Of a stretch of 64,000 bases of DNA, positions 34,403 through 42,832 are shown in pieces. The DNA comes from Virgisporangium aurantiacum. GTDB taxonomy: Bacteria; Actinomycetota; Actinomycetes; Mycobacteriales; Micromonosporaceae. Below the pieces are notes generated by a model. The model worked only from the letters and a program-made list of their open reading frames with translations, did no database searches and was not told the DNA's origin. How positions within the stretch are numbered: the first letter of the stretch is position 1; the number at the start of each line of letters is the position of its first letter. The stretch lies in contig NZ_BOPG01000034.1 in NCBI RefSeq assembly GCF_016863635.1, forward strand, positions 62,001 to 126,000, in the 5' to 3' direction. The position numbers were made by a program, and so were the translations under genes.

Positions 34403-35580
34403 GTGAGGACGCCGTTCTGGCAGGCGATCTTCTTGTTGGCCTCGTGCTCGGCGTCGGTGGTCGCGAACGCCGAGTGGCCCGCCTTGTCGATCGCCACGAA
34501 GAAGATCCAGTCACCCGCCGGCGGGTCCATCGCGCCCTTCAACGCCGCCTCACCCGGGTTGTTGATCGGCCCGATCGGCAGCCCCTTCACACTCGTCGTG
34601 TTGTACGGGCTGCTCTTGTCGTCGAGCTCGGCCGCCGTCAAGGCCGACGACGGCTTCATCGGCTTGCCGTTGAGCTGCAGCCAGTAGTTCGCGGTGACGT
34701 CGTACTGCAGCGGGATCTTCGCCTTGTAGACCCGGTTGTACGTGACCCGGGCGATCTTGGCGAGGTCTTCCGCGACCCCCGCCTCGGCCTGGGAGAGCGA
34801 CGCCGTAATCAGCGCCTCGTACGGGCTGATGCCGCGCTCGGCCTGCACCCGGTCGACGAACTTCAGGGTGGTCGCCACCTCGATGAAGTGGCCGACCATC
34901 TCGGTGAGCATCTGCTTCGCGTTGGTGCCGGGGTCGAACTCGTACGTCTGCGGGTACAGGAAGCCCTCGATCGACGGCTTCACCTGCTTGCCGTCGTTGC
35001 GCTTGAACCAGAAGTCGGGGACGCCCAGCGCCTTCGGATCCTTCGCCGCCTCCTGGAGATCGGCGAGCGGGATCTTCGTCTCCTTGGTGATGATGTTCAG
35101 CGTGTCGATGACCGTCTTGCCCTCGGGCACGGTGAACTTGAGGACCTGGCGGCTCTGGTCGCGGTCGAGCAGCAGGAGCAGCGCGTCGGCGGCGCGCATC
35201 TGCTTGCGCAGCTTGTAGACGCCGGGCTGGATCTCCTTGCTCCGCGGGTTGTCCTTGGCCGCCTCGACGAACGCCTTCTGGCTCTTGACCACGTCGAGCT
35301 TCTCGAGCTCGGCGCCGATCTGGGTGGCCGTCTGGTTCGCGAGGATCGAGACCTGGACCTCGCCGCTGCCGCCGGAGTTGTAGTCGGGCGCCGCCAGCAG
35401 ATTCTGGATCTTGTCGAAGCCGTACCAGACCCCGCCGCCGATGCAACCGAGGATCGCCACCACGACGATCAGCGCGACCGCGGTCTTCCCGCCACCCGAT
35501 CCGCCGGGGCGGCGACGGTGGCGGTGCCGGCCGCGTTCACCCTCACCGTCGTCGAAGGACAACCCGAGGTCGTCACTCAC
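34396..35580 (-). CDS. mltG: Endolytic murein transglycosylase MltG
   Basis: Membrane-anchored lytic transglycosylase that cuts nascent glycan strands. The 394-residue protein has a basic cytoplasmic start, one membrane helix (about residues 33-53), then the YceG fold with a LysM-like subdomain and catalytic core. The active-site segment reads ASLSQAEAG where many homologues have ASxxEKE, so the second Glu is kept and the first position is Gln. LQYDVTANYW and NTTSVKGLPIGPINNPGEAAL complete the core. It overlaps ruvX (ATGA), and is followed by aroE. Confidence 0.94.
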   Translation of the reverse strand: MSDDLGLSFDDGEGERGRHRHRRRPGGSGGGKTAVALIVVVAILGCIGGGVWYGFDKIQNLLAAPDYNSGGSGEVQVSILANQTATQIGAELEKLDVVKSQKAFVEAAKDNPRSKEIQPGVYKLRKQMRAADALLLLLDRDQSRQVLKFTVPEGKTVIDTLNIITKETKIPLADLQEAAKDPKALGVPDFWFKRNDGKQVKPSIEGFLYPQTYEFDPGTNAKQMLTEMVGHFIEVATTLKFVDRVQAERGISPYEALITASLSQAEAGVAEDLAKIARVTYNRVYKAKIPLQYDVTANYWLQLNGKPMKPSSALTAAELDDKSSPYNTTSVKGLPIGPINNPGEAALKGAMDPPAGDWIFFVAIDKAGHSAFATTDAEHEANKKIACQNGVLTC

Positions 35581-36041
35581 GTTCGCCTCCGCTGCGTATC
35601 AAGCCAGCTCTGCAGGATCTCCACCGCGGCTGCCTGATCCACCACCGCGCGTTGACGCCTTCCCCTGACGCCACGCTCACGCAGCCTACGCGTAGCGACC
35701 ACTGTAGACATGCGCTCGTCGACGAAGCGGATGGGCACGGGTTCGAGGAGCGTCGCTAGACGGTCGGCATATTGCCTGGTCACGGCCGCGGCCTGCTGTT
35801 CGGATCCGGACAATGACACAGGAATGCCAACGATGACCTCGACTGCCTCCAGATCCTTAACGATGCCTGAAATCTCAGACATGTCACTGGGTATCTGGTC
35901 CGGCGGAGTGCTCTGAGCTCGGGCCACGGTAGCCACCGGGGTGGCCAGGATCCCGTCCGGATCCGATCTGGCCACCCCAATACGAACAGTGCCGACATCG
36001 ATGCCGACGCGTACGCCGCGTACCCACTGAACACCCGTCAC
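35577..36041 (-). CDS. ruvX: Holliday junction resolvase-like RuvX (YqgF family)
   Basis: A 154-residue RNase H-fold protein. GIDVGTVRIGVARSD near residue 12 holds the first catalytic Asp, VEVIVGIPVSLSG the middle strand, and RFVDERMST plus VVDQAAAVEIL the remaining acidic residues. The family works in 16S rRNA processing and has been proposed as a resolvase. It is 14 bases after alaS, with a four-base overlap into mltG. Confidence 0.94.
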   Translation of the reverse strand: MTGVQWVRGVRVGIDVGTVRIGVARSDPDGILATPVATVARAQSTPPDQIPSDMSEISGIVKDLEAVEVIVGIPVSLSGSEQQAAAVTRQYADRLATLLEPVPIRFVDERMSTVVATRRLRERGVRGRRQRAVVDQAAAVEILQSWLDTQRRRT

Positions 36042-36055
36042 GATTCAGCCAATCG

Positions 36056-38737
36056 TCACGCGCCGGCGACCGCCTTCTCGACGGCGGCCAGGAGGTTCGT
36101 CGCCTCGGCCGCCGGAACGCCACCGCCCTGCGCGAGGTCGGGGCTGCCGCCACCGCGTCCGCTCAGCGCGCCCTTGACCAGGTCGGCCGCGGAGACGCCG
36201 CGGTCACGCGCCGCCTGGTTGACGGCCACCACGAGCGACGCCTTGCCGCCGGCGCGCGCGGCCACGGCCACCACCGCCGGGCGTCCCGTGATCTTGCCGC
36301 GGATCTCCTGGGCCAGCGTGCGGACGTCGTTGCCGCCGGCACCCTCCGGCGCCTCGACCCCGACGTAGGCCACGCCGTTGATGTCGCGCGCCTGCTCGGC
36401 CAGTCCGGCGGTGCCCGCCAGCACCAGCTGGGCCTTGAGCTTTTCGAGTTCCTTCTCGGCGTCACGCAGCTGGGTGATCGTGTTCTCGACCCGCTCGCCG
36501 ACCTGGTCGAGCGGCACCCGGTACAGCTCGGCCAGCCGGCTGACGAGCAGGTGCTCCTTGGCCAGGAAGTCGAACGCGTCGATGCCCACCAGCGCCTCGA
36601 CCCGGCGCACGCCGGCACCGATCGACGCCTCGTGCAGGACCTTCACCAGGCCCAGCTGGCCGGACCGGCCGGCGTGGGTGCCGCCGCACAGCTCGCGGGC
36701 GTACTCGCCGACCTCGACGACCCGCACCTCTTCGCCGTACTTCTCGCCGAACAGGGCCATCGCGCCGATCTTCCGCGCCTCGGCCTGGCTCGTGACGAAC
36801 CAGCGGACCTCGAGGTCGTCCATCAGGACCTCGTTGACCTGCTGCTCCACGTCGCGCAGCACCGACGGCGACACCGCCTGCGGGGTGTTGAAGTCGAACC
36901 GCAGCCGGCCGGGCGCGTTCAGCGAACCGGCCTGCGTGGCCGACTCACCGAGGAAGTTGCGCATCGTCTGGTGCACGAGGTGGGTGGCCGTGTGCGAACG
37001 CGAGATCGCTTTGCGCCGCGTCACGTCGATCTCGGCCAGGGCCGGGAGGCCCGGCCGCACCTCGCCCCGCGTCACCACGCCCTTGTGGACGATCAGGCCG
37101 GGCAGCGGCTGCTGGACGTCCTTGACCTCCACCACCCCGCCGTCGACGGTGATCGTTCCGGTGTCGGGCTGCTGGCCACCGCCCTCGGCGTAGAACGGGG
37201 TGACGTCGAGGACGATCTCGACCCGCTCACCCTCGCCCGCGGCTTGGAGCGTGGCGCCGGTGGGTGCGAGCACCGCCCGCACCGTGGTCTCCCGCGACAG
37301 CTCCTGGTAGCCGGTGAACTGGATGGCGCCGCCGGTCTCCAGCGCGGTGCGGTACGCCGACACGTCGGCGTGGCCGGTCTTGCGCGCCTGCGCATCGGCC
37401 TTCGCCCGGGCCCGCTGCTCGGACATGAGCGAGCGGAAGCCCTCGGTGTCGACCGTGAGGCCGGCCTCCTGCGCGATCTCCAGGGTGAGGTCGATCGGGA
37501 AGCCGAACGTGTCGTGGAGCTGGAACGCCTTGTCGCCGCTCAGCGCGGGCTTTCCGGCCTTCCGGGTCTCCGCGATCGCGGTATCGAGGATCGTCGTGCC
37601 CTGCCGGAGGGTGGCGAGGAACGCCTCCTCCTCGGCGTAGGCGTACGACGCGATGCGGTCGTACTCCTCGGCGACCTCGGGGTACGACGGCGACATGCAG
37701 TCGCGGGCGACCGGCAGCAGCTCGGGCAGCGCCGGCTCCTGCCACCCGAGGAGGCGGATGGCGCGGATGGCCCGCCGCATGATGCGCCGCAGCACGTAGC
37801 CGCGGCCCTCGTTGGCCGGCGTCACGCCGTCCCCGATGATCATCAACGCGGTGCGCACGTGGTCGGCGATCACCCGTAGCCGGACGTCGTCGGGGTGGCT
37901 CTCGGTGGCCGCGTGCCCCGACCGCGCGCCGTACTTCCGGCCGGTCATCTCGGCGGCGCGCGCCAGCACCGGGCGGACCTCGTCGATCTCGTACATGTTG
38001 TCGACGCCCTGCAGCAGCGCCGCGACCCGCTCCAGGCCCATGCCGGTGTCGATGTTCTTCGCCGGCAGGTCACCCAGGATCGGGTAGTCCTCCTTGCCGG
38101 TGCCCGCGCCACGCTCGTTCTGCATGAACACGAGGTTCCAGAACTCCATGTAGCGGTCCTCGTCGACCTCCGGCCCGCCCTCGGGACCGTAGGCGGGGCC
38201 GCGGTCGAGGTACAACTCGGAGCACGGACCGCACGGGCCGGGGATGCCCATCGACCAGAAGTTGTCGGCCTTGCCGCGGCGCACGATGCGCTCCCTCGGC
38301 AGGCCGATCACCCGGTGCCAGATGTCGATGGCCTCGTCGTCGTCGAGGTAGACGGTGGCCCAGATGCGGTCGCCGTCGAGGCCGTAGCCGCCCTGCTCGA
38401 CCGGCTTCGTGGAAAGATCCCAGGCGAGCTGGATCGCGCCTTCCTTGAAGTAGTCGCCGAACGAGAAGTTGCCGTTCATCTGGAAGAACGTGCCGTGGCG
38501 ACTGGTCTTGCCGACCTCGTCGATGTCGGGCGTGCGCAGGCACTTCTGCACGCTCACCGCCCGCTTGAACGGCGGCGTGCGCTGGCCGAGGAAGTACGGG
38601 ACGAACTGCACCATGCCGGCGTTGATGAACAGCAGGTTCGGATCGTCGATGGCGGGCAGCGGCGCGCTGGGTACGACCGTGTGGCCGTTCGCCTCGAAGT
38701 GTGCGAGGAAACGCCGCCGGATGTCCGCTGTCTTCAT
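36056..38737 (-). CDS. alaS: Alanyl-tRNA synthetase
   Basis: Charges tRNA-Ala and edits mischarged serine. The 893-residue protein has the class II core starting with ADIRRRFLAHFEANGHTVV, motif 2 near residue 70 (CLRTPDIDEVGKTSRHGTFF), the editing-site SHTATHLVHQTM near 580 and CGGTHAGRSGQLG near 680, then a coiled coil and a C-terminal glycine-rich domain. No T-box is visible upstream; the start overlaps the DUF6167 gene by four bases. Confidence 0.98.
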   Translation of the reverse strand: MKTADIRRRFLAHFEANGHTVVPSAPLPAIDDPNLLFINAGMVQFVPYFLGQRTPPFKRAVSVQKCLRTPDIDEVGKTSRHGTFFQMNGNFSFGDYFKEGAIQLAWDLSTKPVEQGGYGLDGDRIWATVYLDDDEAIDIWHRVIGLPRERIVRRGKADNFWSMGIPGPCGPCSELYLDRGPAYGPEGGPEVDEDRYMEFWNLVFMQNERGAGTGKEDYPILGDLPAKNIDTGMGLERVAALLQGVDNMYEIDEVRPVLARAAEMTGRKYGARSGHAATESHPDDVRLRVIADHVRTALMIIGDGVTPANEGRGYVLRRIMRRAIRAIRLLGWQEPALPELLPVARDCMSPSYPEVAEEYDRIASYAYAEEEAFLATLRQGTTILDTAIAETRKAGKPALSGDKAFQLHDTFGFPIDLTLEIAQEAGLTVDTEGFRSLMSEQRARAKADAQARKTGHADVSAYRTALETGGAIQFTGYQELSRETTVRAVLAPTGATLQAAGEGERVEIVLDVTPFYAEGGGQQPDTGTITVDGGVVEVKDVQQPLPGLIVHKGVVTRGEVRPGLPALAEIDVTRRKAISRSHTATHLVHQTMRNFLGESATQAGSLNAPGRLRFDFNTPQAVSPSVLRDVEQQVNEVLMDDLEVRWFVTSQAEARKIGAMALFGEKYGEEVRVVEVGEYARELCGGTHAGRSGQLGLVKVLHEASIGAGVRRVEALVGIDAFDFLAKEHLLVSRLAELYRVPLDQVGERVENTITQLRDAEKELEKLKAQLVLAGTAGLAEQARDINGVAYVGVEAPEGAGGNDVRTLAQEIRGKITGRPAVVAVAARAGGKASLVVAVNQAARDRGVSAADLVKGALSGRGGGSPDLAQGGGVPAAEATNLLAAVEKAVAGA

Positions 38738-39003
38738 CGGTAGTCGGTGCCCTTCTCCGGATGCAGGTCCTCGTCCAGGAGCATGCTCTCGTCGAAAGCC
38801 GAGCGGATCTCTTCCTCGCGCTCGACCATCGCGTCCCGGACGTCATCCACAAAGGTACGGACCGACTCGAGCATGCCCACAGCGCCCTGCTGCACCGAGC
38901 CGGCGACCCCCTGCGGGGTGAAGGCCTGCGCCTTCTTCGCGACCGCGCGGAACACCAGCGCACCGACGGCGAGTCCGATCCCGAGCCAGAGGAGGCGACG
39001 CAT
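38734..39003 (-). CDS. DUF6167-like small membrane protein
   Basis: An 89-residue protein with one N-terminal membrane helix (LLWLGIGLAVGALVFRAVA) followed by an amphipathic region and an acidic C-terminus (VEREEEIRSAFDESML). ATG start with AAAGGAG six bases upstream. Such a protein is commonly found between a DUF948 gene and alaS in actinobacteria. No function is established. Confidence 0.85.
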   Translation of the reverse strand: MRRLLWLGIGLAVGALVFRAVAKKAQAFTPQGVAGSVQQGAVGMLESVRTFVDDVRDAMVEREEEIRSAFDESMLLDEDLHPEKGTDYR

Positions 39004-39014
39004 TGTTTGCTCCT

Positions 39015-39470
39015 TTAGGAAGAACGGCGAACCTTGCGCTGGCGGCGGAGTTCGCTGCGGACGGCCTTGTCCTCGTCGGCCTGGCGGCGGTTCGCCGCGG
39101 CCTTGCGGACGCCGTACCCGAACGCGGCGACCTTCACCAGCGGGTTCGCCGCGGCCGCACTGACCACAGTGGACAGATTGGCGACGTTCGTGCTGATGTG
39201 CTGGACGTTGTTGGTGATCGCGTCGAGGCGGGCAAGCTGAAGGTTCACGCCGTCGAGGCTCGTGTGTACCTGCACCAGCGCCGTGTTGACGTTGCCGATC
39301 GTGCCATTCACCTGCGTGAGGAGCGGACCGGTCTGGTCGGCGACGTCGCTCATCGCGCGGGTGGCGGCGTCGACGGTGTGCCGGAGCTTCAGGATCGGCA
39401 GGGCGAGCGCCACCACGAGTACGGCGAACGCGATTGCGGCGACGAGCCCCGCGACCTCCAGAGGTGACAC
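39015..39470 (-). CDS. DUF948 membrane protein
   Basis: A 151-residue protein. One membrane helix near residues 6-28 is followed by a long alpha-helical region rich in heptad-like hydrophobics (TGPLLTQVNGTIGNVNTALVQ), and a basic C-terminal tail ending in RRQRKVRRSS. This is the DUF948 layout, which resembles chemotaxis-receptor coiled coils, but no partner is known. It lies 11 bases before the DUF6167 gene and both probably act at the membrane. Confidence 0.88.
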   Translation of the reverse strand: MSPLEVAGLVAAIAFAVLVVALALPILKLRHTVDAATRAMSDVADQTGPLLTQVNGTIGNVNTALVQVHTSLDGVNLQLARLDAITNNVQHISTNVANLSTVVSAAAANPLVKVAAFGYGVRKAAANRRQADEDKAVRSELRRQRKVRRSS

Positions 39471-39586
39471 GGACCTCCCCTTTCCTCATGTTTCCCCGTG
39501 GTCAACGTGGAGACCCTACCGTCCGTAGTGGGCGTTCGCCTTCCGGGCCGGTCGTGTCGTTCGTGCTCAGACGTGCTCAGGCTTTC

Positions 39587-42500
39587 TCACGTTTCGAACG
39601 AGACCTTGTTGATGACCTTCAGGGTGACCACGGTCGGCGGGCACACGGCCTCCGCCAACGGTGTGGCCGGTTGGCTCGGGTCGGGCACCTTGAGCTGCAC
39701 CTCGCACTCGGGCTGGTACACCCACAGGTCGAGCACGTACTCGTCCCGCTGCCAGCACGTCTCGAAACCGCCCTGATCGGTGGACGGGCAACCCTCGATC
39801 TTCCACTCCGCCCACCCGGCCTTGCGCAACGCCGTCACATAGACCGCGCTCGTCTCCTCCGGATTCCGTTCGGACCGCAGGATGCGCTGCCGCAGCTGGC
39901 ACTCGCCGATGCACCACCGGCTGCCGGTCGTCTCGTCCTTCGCGTCGCGGGCCGCCCATCCCGGCACGGCGAGCCCGCTGAGGTGGCCGAACATCGGGTC
40001 GCTGCCCGCTTCGCGGGTCGCGTAGAAGGTGAGCGGCGCTCCGAGCACGACGAGCACCAGCACAATGATCATGGCGACGCGGGTGCGGCTCACCTCGTTG
40101 AACTCGCGCCGCAGAGACGCCCGTCGATTGGTGCGGATCGCCCGCGTCCCCCCGAACAGCGGATCGACGGTGATGTCACCGATCTCGCCGACCGGCTCCG
40201 CGTCCGGATCGCGGTCGAGGCCGTCCAGGCGGAAGCCGCTGACGTCCGGTCCCAGGCCCAGGCCTCCGCCGCCCGGGCCGCCCGGGTCCGCGGGTGCACG
40301 GACCTGAGTGGACGCCGCAGCCCGCGGCAGTTCCTCGTCGAGGCCCGGTTCCCTGCCCCGCACGGCCGATTCGGGCATGTCCGGCGCATCCGCCGGGTCC
40401 TCGACCACGTCCGGTCGGGGCGGCGCGGCGGGCCCCGCGATCGAACCCAGCGCCTCCGCCAACCCCGCCGACGGCGGCCCGGCGATCGAACCCAACGCCT
40501 CCGCGAGCCCGTCCTCCGGCGCGGCCGCCTCCGGGCCGACCTCGGTCTCGGCGCCCTGGTGCCGGGCCCGCTCCGCCCCGACCCCACCGTCACCCGCTGG
40601 CGACGGCCGAGGCGCCGGCGGACGTGCGGGTGCGGCGGGCATTCGCGCGACCCCGGGTTGGGTTCCACCCGGATGCGGTGCCGGGCCCGAGCCCGGATGC
40701 GGCGCCGGGCCCGGATGCGGCGCCGAGCCCGGATGCGGCGCCGAACCCCGTCCCGGACGCATCGGCGCCCCGGAGCGCGGAGCCTCACCAGGGCGCGAAC
40801 CCGCCGGCGGCTCACCATGAACCGGCGGCGCCACCCGACCGGGATGCGGCGGTGCGACGGCGTGTGCCGCTTGGACCGGCGCACCGGGGTTCGGCCGGAC
40901 CGGTCCGCTTCGCCCGGTCGGCATCCCGCCGGGGGCCGGTATGCCGGGGGCTGGTACGCCGGGCTGCATTCCACCGGGCGTTCCACCCGGCGGCCCACCG
41001 GGCATTCCACCCGGCCTTCCACCAGGCGTTCCACCGGGCGGCGCGGCGCCGGGAGGCATCGCGCCCGGCGGCACCGGACCCGTGGGCCTCACACCCGGGG
41101 GAACCGCACCTGGGGGCCTCACGCCCGGGGGAACCGCACCGGGAATGCGGCCGCTCGGCACCTGACCAGGCACGGGCTGCGCGGGCGCCCCACCGGACAC
41201 CCGACCCGACGGCGGCTGTCCCGGCAGCGGCTGTCCCGGCAGCGGCTGTCCCAGCGGCGGCTGTCCCAGCGGCGGCTGTCCCGGCGGAACGGCACCGGGC
41301 ACCCGGCCAACAGGAGCCTGCCCGGGCGGCACAGCACCCGGCACCCGACCAGCCGACGCCTGCCCGGGTGGGACAGCACCCGGCACCCGGCCAACGGGAG
41401 CCTGCCCGGGCGGCACAGCGCCGGGCACGCGGCCGGATGGGACCGGGCCGCCACCCATGGGGCCGGGCGAAACCGGGCCCGACGGGGCCGGGACTCGACC
41501 CGCTCGTCCCTGGGGATGCCCGGCCGGTCCCTGCCCATGTCCTGCCGGTGCCTGGGGATGACCGGCCGCTGCCTGGGGATGTCCCGCAGGTGCCTGGCCA
41601 TGTCCCGTGGGTACCTGGCCATGTCCCGCGGGTGCCTGGGCGCGGCCCGCCTGTGCGGGGGGCGTGGCCCGGCCCGTCGAGGCCGGGGGTCGTAGGCCTC
41701 TGGTGCCGCTGCGCCGGCCGGCACGGGACTCGTCGTTGACCACCGGGATGTGTTCGGTGGCCTGGTCGTCGGGGACCCGGCGGTTCTCGCCCGTGTCGTT
41801 GGGGTGCTGCCGGGGAACGGGCCGGCCGTACGGCGGCTGCCCCGGCTCGGGACCGTGTCGCTCCGGGCCGGCGGGCGGACGAGCGGACGTGCGGTCGCCC
41901 GGGATCGGGTACCCGCCGGTCCGGTCGCGGGGGACGGCGCGGTATTCGCCGGTCCGGTCGCGCGGGGGTGCGGCGTACTCGCCGGTGCGGTCGCGCGGAG
42001 GACCGGCGAACTCGCCCGTCCGGTCGCGCGGAGGACCCGCGAACTCGCCGGTGCGGTCGCGCGGAGGAACCGGGAACTCGCCCGTCCGGTCGCGCGGAGG
42101 ACCGGCGGGCCGTTCGCGGGGAGGGGGTGTGAACTCGCCGGTGCGGTCGCGGGGAGGGGTGGCGGGGCGCTCGCGGGGAGGGGGTGCGGCGGGTCGGTCG
42201 TGGGGGACGGCCGGGTATTCGCCGGACTGGTGACGGCCTGTGCGTTCGCGGGGGACGGCGGGGTACTCGCCGGATTGGTGGCGGCCAGGCTGGGCCTGGC
42301 TCGGCGGCACGGTGTTCGGCGGCGCTACGGCCCGCGGCGCGACGTTCGGTGGCGCTGCGGCCCGCGGCGCGACGTTCGGTGGCGCTGCGGCCCGCGGCAC
42401 GGCGTTCGGTGGCACAGCGTTCGGCGGCGCCACGTTCGGCGGCACAGCGGTTGGTGGCACAACATTCGGCGGCACGGCGGTTGGTGGCACAGCCGGGTAT

Positions 42501-42832
42501 TCGCCGGATTGGTGGCGGCCGCCCGGCCGGTCTGCGGGGACTGTCGGGTACTCGCCGGATCGGTGTCTCGGGACCGGGGGGACCTCGCCGGTGCGCTCTT
42601 CGGCGCGGCGTCGGCCGCCCGCCGGGCGCTCCGGCGGACCTCCGTGGCGGCCGCCCGGACCGCCGGGCCCAACCGGGGCACCGTGGGAAGCCGGGGCACC
42701 ATGAGAAGCCGGGGCACCGGGGGAAGCCGGAGCGCCGGGGGGAGCCGGGGCGTCGTCGGGGCGGTCTTCGGCTCGGCGGCGGCCGCCTCGGGTCGGGGGT
42801 TCGTCGTCCCAGGCGACGTCCCGCGGGGTCAC
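39587..42832 (-). CDS. Giant proline-rich single-pass membrane protein
   Basis: I do not recognise a named family. The 1081-residue protein has three parts. Residues 1 to about 860 are low-complexity Pro/Gly/Arg/Ala sequence with several repeat types: a 12-residue unit PPRDRTGEFAG, RHQSGEYPAVP, a 14-residue AVPPGQAPVGRVPG and QPPLG-like pentamers. Ten exact [ST]-G-E-[FY] motifs lie in the first third. One membrane helix follows near 918-938 (VAMIIVLVLVVLGAPLTFY). The outer domain of about 140 residues has six cysteines (WCIGEC, EGCPS, ETCWQ, PECEV, AVCPP). Topology is inferred as inside-out. The GTG start overlaps the rarA stop as GTGA. Confidence 0.85.
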   Translation of the reverse strand: MTPRDVAWDDEPPTRGGRRRAEDRPDDAPAPPGAPASPGAPASHGAPASHGAPVGPGGPGGRHGGPPERPAGGRRRAEERTGEVPPVPRHRSGEYPTVPADRPGGRHQSGEYPAVPPTAVPPNVVPPTAVPPNVAPPNAVPPNAVPRAAAPPNVAPRAAAPPNVAPRAVAPPNTVPPSQAQPGRHQSGEYPAVPRERTGRHQSGEYPAVPHDRPAAPPPRERPATPPRDRTGEFTPPPRERPAGPPRDRTGEFPVPPRDRTGEFAGPPRDRTGEFAGPPRDRTGEYAAPPRDRTGEYRAVPRDRTGGYPIPGDRTSARPPAGPERHGPEPGQPPYGRPVPRQHPNDTGENRRVPDDQATEHIPVVNDESRAGRRSGTRGLRPPASTGRATPPAQAGRAQAPAGHGQVPTGHGQAPAGHPQAAAGHPQAPAGHGQGPAGHPQGRAGRVPAPSGPVSPGPMGGGPVPSGRVPGAVPPGQAPVGRVPGAVPPGQASAGRVPGAVPPGQAPVGRVPGAVPPGQPPLGQPPLGQPLPGQPLPGQPPSGRVSGGAPAQPVPGQVPSGRIPGAVPPGVRPPGAVPPGVRPTGPVPPGAMPPGAAPPGGTPGGRPGGMPGGPPGGTPGGMQPGVPAPGIPAPGGMPTGRSGPVRPNPGAPVQAAHAVAPPHPGRVAPPVHGEPPAGSRPGEAPRSGAPMRPGRGSAPHPGSAPHPGPAPHPGSGPAPHPGGTQPGVARMPAAPARPPAPRPSPAGDGGVGAERARHQGAETEVGPEAAAPEDGLAEALGSIAGPPSAGLAEALGSIAGPAAPPRPDVVEDPADAPDMPESAVRGREPGLDEELPRAAASTQVRAPADPGGPGGGGLGLGPDVSGFRLDGLDRDPDAEPVGEIGDITVDPLFGGTRAIRTNRRASLRREFNEVSRTRVAMIIVLVLVVLGAPLTFYATREAGSDPMFGHLSGLAVPGWAARDAKDETTGSRWCIGECQLRQRILRSERNPEETSAVYVTALRKAGWAEWKIEGCPSTDQGGFETCWQRDEYVLDLWVYQPECEVQLKVPDPSQPATPLAEAVCPPTVVTLKVINKVSFET
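41208..41284. repeat. 15-bp tandem repeat, five imperfect units
   Basis: Units of the type CGGCGGCTGTCCCAG recur with a 15-base period, coding pentapeptides such as QPPLG and QPLPG in the proline-rich membrane protein. Confidence 0.8.
41282..41434. repeat. 42-bp tandem repeat, about 3.5 units
   Basis: Each unit codes 14 residues, AVPPGQAPVGRVPG or AVPPGQASAGRVPG. The units differ mostly at third positions, so they are not very recent copies. Confidence 0.75.
41911..42160. repeat. 36-bp tandem repeat coding PPRDRTGE[FY] units
   Basis: About seven units with a 36-base period, the best conserved part reading GGTCGCGCGGAGGA on the forward strand. Each codes a copy of PPRDRTGEF or PPRDRTGEY; two units are spaced differently. 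It lies in frame within the proline-rich protein. Confidence 0.8.

Noticed and set aside
35577..36041. ruvX as recently transferred because its base use looks a little less GC-rich
   Set aside because: Its position, overlaps and motifs are those of the vertical alaS-ruvX-mltG-aro order; the difference is slight.
39434..41695. Long forward frames opposite the proline-rich gene
   Set aside because: They mirror the repeats of the reverse-strand gene. Only the reverse frame has a membrane helix and a cysteine-patterned domain, plus coupling to rarA.
41911..42160. Possible CRISPR array
   Set aside because: The 36-base period is continuous coding repeat with no unique spacers and no cas genes nearby.
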